A stretch of 54,526 bases of DNA from Pseudomonas sp. KBW05 (GTDB lineage Bacteria > Pseudomonadota > Gammaproteobacteria > Pseudomonadales > Pseudomonadaceae), in NCBI RefSeq assembly GCF_003852405.1, contig NZ_QAJM01000004.1, positions 15,420-69,945 on the forward strand, read 5' to 3'. This document shows positions 49,223 through 54,526 of the stretch, in pieces. The notes beneath the pieces are model-generated. The model was not told the origin of the DNA. It was given only the letters and a program-made list of their open reading frames with translations, and did no database searches. Both the position numbers and the translations under genes were made by a program. Numbering within the stretch: the first letter of the stretch is position 1; every line of letters begins with the position of its first letter.

Positions 49223-51112
49223 TCAAATCTCAGGTGTCCAGGTCACCCCAACCATCCATACCCGACCTTCTTCCCGATAAGCCTGATTGTTCTTGAAGTC
49301 CATATCGTCATAGCTGTACATCGCCCGCGCAAACGACTTGTCCAATAGGTTATCGACCTTCAGCGACAACGCCACTTCCCGATTCAATGCCCAACTGCTG
49401 CGCAACCCCAGCAGCGCATAGCCGCCCAGGCGCTGTGTGTTGTCCTGCGCGTCATAGCTGCCGCTGATTGCCTGCCAGCTGGCGCCCACGCCCAGCCGGT
49501 CGAACTGCCGGTCCAGGTCCAGGCTCAACGTACGTCGTGCCCGACGGGCCAAGGTGTGGCCGCTGTCGCGGTCACGCGGGTCGATAAGCGATAGCCCAAG
49601 GTTGCCTTGCCAGCCAAACAGCTCTTGCTTGAGCGCGGCCTCAAAACCATTGATACGTGCCGACGCGACGTTTTGCGGCTTGCTGGCGCTGTCGAGGATG
49701 ATCGCATCGCGCAGGTCGGTGCGGTACAGCGAGGCTTCCAGCCGCGTGCTGTCGCTCAATTGGCTACGCCATTGCAGCTCATAGCTCTTCGAGGTTTCGG
49801 GCTGCAGGTTGGGGTTGCTGTACTTCGTGTCCGGGTAATACAGGTCGTTGAAGGTCGGCGCGCGAAAGCCCTCGCTGTAGCTCAGCAGAAGGTCGTTATC
49901 GGGGTTGAGCGGCAAGGTCAGGGTGCCGCTCCAGCTGTTCTGCCCGCCGAACTGCTGGTTCTGGTCACGGCGCAGGCCCAACTCCGTCGAGAACCACGCG
50001 CCGTGGAAGCGATGCTGCACAAACGCGGCGCGATTCCAGCGGCTGTTTTCGGTAAAAGTGGTGGAGCCATGGAAACGGTCTTCGTACCAGTCTGCACCGA
50101 GTATCAGGCTGTTCTGCTCGTTCAGGGTCAGGTCGTTCTGCCAGTTGACCGAGTCGCGGTAGGTGTTGAACACGCTGAACTCATCGCTGAGGGTGTCGCG
50201 CTTGGTGTCGCGGTTCTCGCTGTGGCCCAGTTCCAGGCGCGATTGCCAGCGCTTACTGAGGCTCGCATCGATATAGCCGCTGGCGCTGCTCACGGTGTAG
50301 TCGGTGTAGGGTTTTTGCCCAACGCTTTGCCCGCTGGCGAAGTCATAGCGGCCGAAGCTGTTGTCGTATTCGGACTTGCCACGGCTATCCAGCAGGTTGA
50401 AGCCCACCGCCAACTCATCGCTGAAGGCGTGGCTGAGGTTCAAGCTGATGGACTGGTTGCGATAGGCATCATGGTCGCCATCGCTGGGGAATGACGTATG
50501 TGTCGAGTTGATGCCCGCCGTTTCATCCAGGCTCGCGCCCAGGTTGAACCGCGTGCGTTCATCACCCCCGGACAGCCCGAGGCTGCGCTCCCAGGTCTGG
50601 TTGCTGCCAAAGCCCAGCTTCAAGCGCGGCTGTACACCTTGCTCGGCATTGCGCCGGGTGAAGACCTGGATCACCCCGCCAATCGCGTCGCTGCCGTAGA
50701 TCACCGAGCGTGAGCCGCGCAAGACTTCCACCCGTTCGATCTGATCGACATTCAGGTATTGCAGGCCGCTGTCGCCGGAGGTGGTGTTGGCGATGCGCTG
50801 ACCGTCCACCAGCACCAGGCTCTGGGCGGATTTTGTGCCGCGAATATAAACCCCGGGCAAACTGCCACGCCCGCCGGTGGGGGCGATTTGCACGCCAGGC
50901 ACACGGCTGAGCAGGTCCGTAAGGCTGGTGGGCTGCAGACGGTCGATGTCGTCGCGGGTGAAAACTGTGTTGGCGGCGCTGCTGTCGTTGCGCGCCTGGA
51001 CCTGGCGGTTGGCGCTTATGACAACGTCGGGGAGGTTCAGGGCTTGGTCGAGGGTGTCGGCGAGCAGTTCGGGGGCGGGTAGAAGCAGCAGGGCGAGGTG
51101 CAGGCGTTTCAT
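49223..51112 (-). CDS. btuB: TonB-dependent cobalamin receptor, BtuB-like
   Basis: A 629-residue outer-membrane receptor. After a signal peptide (MKRLHLALLLLPAPELLA) come a TonB-box-like DVVISANRQ, the plug (SLTDLLSRVPGVQIAPTGG, IRGTKSAQSLVLVDGQRI, RGSRSVIYGSDAIGGVIQV; about 25-150) and a 22-strand barrel. These plug motifs are those of BtuB. It ends WTPEI without the usual terminal Phe or Trp. The start at 51112 is preferred; the longer frame runs into a REPIN. No cobalamin riboswitch is visible upstream, and only 37 bases separate it from the REPIN. Confidence 0.85.
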   Translation of the reverse strand: MKRLHLALLLLPAPELLADTLDQALNLPDVVISANRQVQARNDSSAANTVFTRDDIDRLQPTSLTDLLSRVPGVQIAPTGGRGSLPGVYIRGTKSAQSLVLVDGQRIANTTSGDSGLQYLNVDQIERVEVLRGSRSVIYGSDAIGGVIQVFTRRNAEQGVQPRLKLGFGSNQTWERSLGLSGGDERTRFNLGASLDETAGINSTHTSFPSDGDHDAYRNQSISLNLSHAFSDELAVGFNLLDSRGKSEYDNSFGRYDFASGQSVGQKPYTDYTVSSASGYIDASLSKRWQSRLELGHSENRDTKRDTLSDEFSVFNTYRDSVNWQNDLTLNEQNSLILGADWYEDRFHGSTTFTENSRWNRAAFVQHRFHGAWFSTELGLRRDQNQQFGGQNSWSGTLTLPLNPDNDLLLSYSEGFRAPTFNDLYYPDTKYSNPNLQPETSKSYELQWRSQLSDSTRLEASLYRTDLRDAIILDSASKPQNVASARINGFEAALKQELFGWQGNLGLSLIDPRDRDSGHTLARRARRTLSLDLDRQFDRLGVGASWQAISGSYDAQDNTQRLGGYALLGLRSSWALNREVALSLKVDNLLDKSFARAMYSYDDMDFKNNQAYREEGRVWMVGVTWTPEI

Positions 51113-51149
51113 GGTCTGTCCATAGAGTTTGAAGGCGACACAAAACAAA

Positions 51150-51239
51150 TGTGGGAGCGGGCTTGCTCGCGAAGGCGGTGGGTCAGTCGACAACTCCAGT
51201 GACTGACACTCCGTCTTCGCGAGCAAGCCCGCTCCCACA
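51150..51239. repeat. REPIN copy 6
   Basis: TGTGGGAGCGGGCTTGCTCG (from 51150) and its complement (ending 51239) flank a spacer with a second inverted pair, GTCAGTC and GACTGAC. It lies between dxs and btuB, both on the - strand, directly upstream of btuB. Confidence 0.93.
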
Positions 51240-51270
51240 TTTTAGATCCGGTTTCTGCCGGGGGATTGGG

Positions 51271-53169
51271 TTACAGGCCCAGCAGCGCCATGCGCTCGCG
51301 GACCGACGCTTCAATCCCGGCTTCATCCAGCCCGCATTCCGCCAGCATCTGCGCCGGCTTGGCGTGTTCGACGTACACATCCGGCAAGCCCAGGTGCAAC
51401 ACCGACTTGAGGATGTTCTCCCGCGCCAGGAATTCGCTGACTGCCGCGCCCGCACCACCCATGATGGCGTTTTCTTCGACCGTCACCAGCAGCTCGTGGC
51501 CGGCGGCGATTTCGCGTACGAGGGCTTCATCCAGCGGTTTGACGAAGCGCATATCGACCACGGTGGCGTCGAGCTTCTCGGCGACTTTCAAGGCTTCGGC
51601 CAGTTGTACGCCAAACACCAGGAAGGCGGTCTTGCTGCCTTGGCGGCGCACGATGCCCTTGCCGATCTCGATAGGCTCCAGGTCCTTCTCGATCACCGCA
51701 TTCGGGCCATTGCCGCGCGGGTAGCGCACGGCGGCCGGGCCGTTGTACAGGTGGCCGGTGCTGAGCATCTTGCGCAGTTCGTTTTCGTCACTCGGTGTCA
51801 TCACCAGCATGCCGGGGATGCAGCGCAGGTAGGACAGGTCGAAGCTGCCGGCGTGAGTCGGGCCGTCTTCGCCCACCAGGCCTGCACGGTCGATGGCGAA
51901 CAGGACGTCGAGGTTCTGTACCGCGACGTCATGCACCAACTGGTCGTAGCCGCGTTGCAGGAAGGTGGAGTAGATCGCCACTACCGGCTTGGCGCCTTCA
52001 CAGGCCATGCCCGCCGCGAACGTGACCGCATGTTGTTCGGCAATCGCCACGTCGAAGTAACGCAGCGGGAAACGCTCGCTGAACGCCACCAGGTCGGAGC
52101 CTTCCTTCATCGCCGGGGTAATGCCCACCAGGCGCGGGTCGGCGGCGGCCATGTCGCACAGCCATTCGCCGAACACACCGGAATACTTCGGTCCGCTGGC
52201 CTTTTTCGGCGCGGCGGCGGGGGCGTCCACGGGTTCCAGCTTGGTGATGGCGTGGTAGCCAATCGGGTCGACTTCCGCCGGGGCGAAGCCTTTGCCTTTT
52301 TTGGTGACGATGTGCAGGAACTGCGGGCCCTTGAGGTCACGCATGTTGCGCAGCGTGGCGATCAGGGTGGGCAGGTCGTGGCCGTCGATCGGGCCGATGT
52401 AGTTCCAGCCCAGCTCTTCGAACAGGGTGCCGGGCACCAGCATGCCCTTGGCATATTCTTCGGTACGCCGGGCAATTTCCCACGCGCCAGGCAGACGCGA
52501 GAGCACCTTCTTGCTGCCTTCACGCATGCTGGCGTAGGTGCGGCTGGAGAGGATCTTGGCCAGGTAATTGGACAGGCCCCCGACGTTGCGCGAGATCGAC
52601 ATGTCGTTGTCGTTGAGGATCACCAACATGTTGGCGTCCACTTCCGGCGCATGGTTCAGCGCTTCGAAGGCCATGCCGGCGGTCAGCGCGCCATCGCCGA
52701 TCACCGCAATCGCCTTGCGATCACTGCCTTGCAGGCGGGCGGCGATGGCCATGCCCAGCGCGGCGCTGATGGAGGTGCTGGAGTGGCCGACGCCAAAGGT
52801 GTCGTACTCGCTCTCGGAGCGACGCGGGAAGGCGGCAATGCCGTCCTTCTGGCGCAGGCTGCCCATTTGTTCACGGCGGCCGGTGAGGATTTTATGCGGA
52901 TACGCCTGATGGCCCACGTCCCACACCAGCCGGTCGTCCGGGGTGTCGAAGACGTAATGCAGGGCGATAGTCAGCTCTATGACGCCCAGGCCGGCACCGA
53001 AATGCCCACCGGTCTGGCCGACCGTGTAGAGCAATTCCAGGCGCAACTCATCGGCCAGGGTTTCCAGCTCGGCTTCACCCAGACGACGCAGGCCGGCCGG
53101 CGTGGCAGCACGGTCGAGCAGGGGCGTGGACGGGCGCTTGCGGGGAATCTCTTGAAACGTCGTGGGCAT
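51271..53169 (-). CDS. dxs: 1-deoxy-D-xylulose-5-phosphate synthase
   Basis: Dxs condenses pyruvate and glyceraldehyde 3-phosphate, the first step of the MEP isoprenoid pathway, using thiamine diphosphate. The 632-residue protein has the cofactor motif GDGALTAGM to NDNDMSIS (about 155-187), catalytic glutamate in [17 protein letters not shown] and transketolase-like domains to the end. A promoter of its own is visible. It follows ispA after 111 bases. ThiL in this window makes its cofactor. Confidence 0.97.
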   Translation of the reverse strand: MPTTFQEIPRKRPSTPLLDRAATPAGLRRLGEAELETLADELRLELLYTVGQTGGHFGAGLGVIELTIALHYVFDTPDDRLVWDVGHQAYPHKILTGRREQMGSLRQKDGIAAFPRRSESEYDTFGVGHSSTSISAALGMAIAARLQGSDRKAIAVIGDGALTAGMAFEALNHAPEVDANMLVILNDNDMSISRNVGGLSNYLAKILSSRTYASMREGSKKVLSRLPGAWEIARRTEEYAKGMLVPGTLFEELGWNYIGPIDGHDLPTLIATLRNMRDLKGPQFLHIVTKKGKGFAPAEVDPIGYHAITKLEPVDAPAAAPKKASGPKYSGVFGEWLCDMAAADPRLVGITPAMKEGSDLVAFSERFPLRYFDVAIAEQHAVTFAAGMACEGAKPVVAIYSTFLQRGYDQLVHDVAVQNLDVLFAIDRAGLVGEDGPTHAGSFDLSYLRCIPGMLVMTPSDENELRKMLSTGHLYNGPAAVRYPRGNGPNAVIEKDLEPIEIGKGIVRRQGSKTAFLVFGVQLAEALKVAEKLDATVVDMRFVKPLDEALVREIAAGHELLVTVEENAIMGGAGAAVSEFLARENILKSVLHLGLPDVYVEHAKPAQMLAECGLDEAGIEASVRERMALLGL

Positions 53170-53186
53170 CAGGCGAATCGTTATAG

Positions 53187-53215
53187 GTATAAGAAGAGGC
53201 GGCAGTTTACCTCAA
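53187..53215 (-). promoter_or_regulatory. possible promoter of dxs
   Basis: On the - strand TTGAGG (53210-53215) and TTATAC (53187-53192) are separated by 17 bases, 17 bases upstream of the dxs start. An inverted repeat surrounds the -35. Confidence 0.45.
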
Positions 53216-53230
53216 GCATCGCAAACTGCC
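53201..53230. repeat. inverted repeat at the dxs promoter
   Basis: GGCAGTTT (53201-53208) and AAACTGCC (53223-53230) are perfect 8-base inverted arms with a 14-base centre that includes most of the -35. It could be an operator or an RNA hairpin on ispA readthrough. Confidence 0.4.
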
Positions 53231-53280
53231 CACGCAGAGCGCCGAACTTGGCTGATATGCGGCTGCAATGGCCGCCCTGA

Positions 53281-54168
53281 TCAGTGCCGGCGTTCGACGA
53301 TATACCGCGCCAGGTCGCGCAGTGGCTCGGCCGCCGCGTCGAAAGGTCGCAGGGCGTCCAGGGCCAGGTCGCGCAGTTCCAGGGCATAGGCCTTGGCGGC
53401 TTCAAGCCCGAGCAATGCCGGATAAGTCGGTTTGTCCCGTGCGATGTCGGCGCCCTGGCGTTTGCCCAGGGTGGCGGTGTCACTTTCGACGTCGAGGATG
53501 TCGTCCTGCACCTGGAACGCCAGGCCGATGGCGCGGGAATACGTCTTCAGCGCCGCCAGCTGTTCGGCCTCAGCGCGGCCACTGGCCAGGGCGCCGAGGT
53601 GCACGGCGGCTTCGATCAGTGCGCCGGTCTTGTGGCGGTGCATGTATTCCAGGGCCTGTTGATCCAGCTTCTGGCCGACCGAACCGAGGTCGATGGCTTG
53701 ACCGCCGACCATCCCGGCGGGGCCAGCGGCGACGGCCAGGGCGGTGACCATGCGCAAGCGGATCTCGGCGTTGACACTGCTCAGCGTCGGGTCCAGCAGG
53801 GCGCTGAACGCCAGGCTTTGCAGGCCGTCACCGGCGAGAATCGCACAGGCTTCGTCAAAGGCTTTATGGGTGGTCGGCTGGCCGCGACGCAGATCGTCAT
53901 CGTCCATGGCCGGCAAATCGTCATGTACCAGGGAATAGGCGTGGATCAACTCCACCGCACAGGCCGCGCCATTGGCCTGCTCGGCCGGTGCGCCGAGGGC
54001 TTCGCATGCGGCATACGCCAGCAACGGGCGCACACGCTTGCCGCCATTCATCACGCTGTAGCGCATGGCTTCATACAGACGCTTGAGTTCGGGGCTTGGC
54101 GCAACAAACAAGGGCTCCAGCGCCGCATTGACCCGGGCTTGGCTACTGGCCTGATACGCGTCGATCAT
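53281..54168 (-). CDS. ispA: farnesyl diphosphate synthase
   Basis: IspA makes geranyl and then farnesyl diphosphate from IPP and DMAPP. The 295-residue protein has the first aspartate-rich motif with Asp83, Asp84 and Asp89 ([12 protein letters not shown]) and the second, FQVQDDILD, near residue 225. The alpha-helical prenyltransferase fold is complete. Its start overlaps the xseB stop (ATGA). xseB-ispA-dxs is the standard order. Confidence 0.96.
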   Translation of the reverse strand: MIDAYQASSQARVNAALEPLFVAPSPELKRLYEAMRYSVMNGGKRVRPLLAYAACEALGAPAEQANGAACAVELIHAYSLVHDDLPAMDDDDLRRGQPTTHKAFDEACAILAGDGLQSLAFSALLDPTLSSVNAEIRLRMVTALAVAAGPAGMVGGQAIDLGSVGQKLDQQALEYMHRHKTGALIEAAVHLGALASGRAEAEQLAALKTYSRAIGLAFQVQDDILDVESDTATLGKRQGADIARDKPTYPALLGLEAAKAYALELRDLALDALRPFDAAAEPLRDLARYIVERRH

Positions 54169-54407
54169 TCCGGCTGTTCCGCATCGAAGGGTTCTTCGGC
54201 CAACTCCCCGTCACGTTCCAGCAGCACCTGGACCTTCTGCTCGGCCTGCGCCAAGGCGCTCTGGCAGTCGCGGGTCAGGCCGATGCCTTGCTCAAACGCT
54301 GTCAACGAGTCTTCCAGCGACAACTCGCCGTTCTCCAGACGCTCGACCAGAGTTTGCAGGTCGGCGAGGGATTGTTCGAAATCGAGTGCAACTTTTTTGC
54401 GGGCCAT
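54165..54407 (-). CDS. xseB: exodeoxyribonuclease VII small subunit
   Basis: An 80-residue helical protein, [20 protein letters not shown], matching XseB, which joins XseA to form the single-strand-specific exonuclease VII. The middle segment [19 protein letters not shown] is conserved. The acidic tail is typical. It is translationally coupled to ispA. Confidence 0.95.
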   Translation of the reverse strand: MARKKVALDFEQSLADLQTLVERLENGELSLEDSLTAFEQGIGLTRDCQSALAQAEQKVQVLLERDGELAEEPFDAEQPE

Positions 54408-54440
54408 GGCGGCTATTCCGGTAGACGGTAAACCGGCGCG

Positions 54441-54469
54441 ACACTAGCAGACATGGGGATGCTGGGCAA
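54441..54469 (-). promoter_or_regulatory. possible promoter of xseB-ispA-dxs
   Basis: On the - strand TTGCCC (54464-54469) and TAGTGT (54441-54446) are 17 bases apart, and TGC before the -10 gives an extended -10 pattern. It lies 34 bases upstream of the xseB start. Confidence 0.4.
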
Positions 54470-54526
54470 ATAAGCGGGTAAATGAGCGGGGAGCCAGGGC
54501 AGGGGCGTGAGCCGAATAGAGGAATT

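Noticed and set aside
51113-51149. Cobalamin riboswitch before btuB
   Set aside because: The space between the start codon and the REPIN is 37 bases, far too short, and no B12-box-like sequence was seen.
27697-51239. CRISPR repeats suggested by recurring 24-base units
   Set aside because: The units occur as single inverted pairs at scattered sites, without regular direct repeats or spacers, so they are REPINs.

Overview
The window is a chromosomal segment from a Pseudomonas of the P. fluorescens group. Two things indicate this. First, gene order matches remembered Pseudomonas order: the str-S10-spc-alpha ribosomal block is followed by katA, a ferritin gene, uvrA, yajR and ssb, and the ybbN/nrdR/rib/nusB/thiL/ribA/dxs/ispA/xseB block matches P. 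aeruginosa PA4042-PA4067. Second, six paired REP sequences (REPINs) have arms reading TGTGGGAGCGGGCTTG or close variants, a type typical of fluorescent pseudomonads. No database search was run, so species is not assigned. No tRNA, rRNA, CRISPR array, insertion sequence or prophage was seen.

Region 1 (1-17875, all + strand) is the ribosomal superoperon. It holds the end of rpsL, rpsG, fusA and tuf, then a strong terminator and a near-consensus promoter. The S10 operon (rpsJ to rpsQ), spc operon (rplN to rpmJ, with secY) and alpha operon (rpsM, rpsK, rpsD, rpoA, rplQ) follow and end in a strong terminator. The main oddity is a 206-base gap between rpsN and rpsH with two terminator-like hairpins and a possible internal promoter.

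Region 2 (18069-25192) covers oxidative stress, iron storage and DNA maintenance: katA, an FtnA-type ferritin, uvrA on the - strand behind a LexA-like box, then the yajR-family transporter and ssb.

Region 3 (25275-33983) is accessory: a tam methyltransferase, a divergent isochorismatase-like hydrolase / GlxA-type regulator pair, the ybhP-clsB-ybhN envelope-lipid operon opposite a YbiO-type mechanosensitive channel, and an RmlD-like reductase.

Region 4 (34151-40801, mostly - strand) contains the least understood system: a His/Asp-rich periplasmic protein (DUF2796), an ABC ATPase, an FtsX-like permease and a DUF3299 protein, followed by an OprG/OmpW porin. A Zur-like operator precedes the first gene, suggesting a response to zinc starvation. 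A 113-residue protein of unknown function is transcribed away from the same region. YbbN, a methyltransferase and a YbaY-like lipoprotein complete it.

Region 5 (40941-48337, + strand) is riboflavin synthesis: nrdR, ribD, ribC, a RibBA whose cyclohydrolase half lacks its zinc cysteines, ribH, nusB and thiL. A periplasmic binding protein sits where pgpA usually lies, then a true ribA and a small membrane protein.

Region 6 (48334-54407) pairs a BtuF-like binding protein with a convergent BtuB-like receptor, then the isoprenoid genes dxs, ispA and xseB on the - strand. From 27 kb onward, REPINs occupy most of the wider gaps; the ribosomal region has none.
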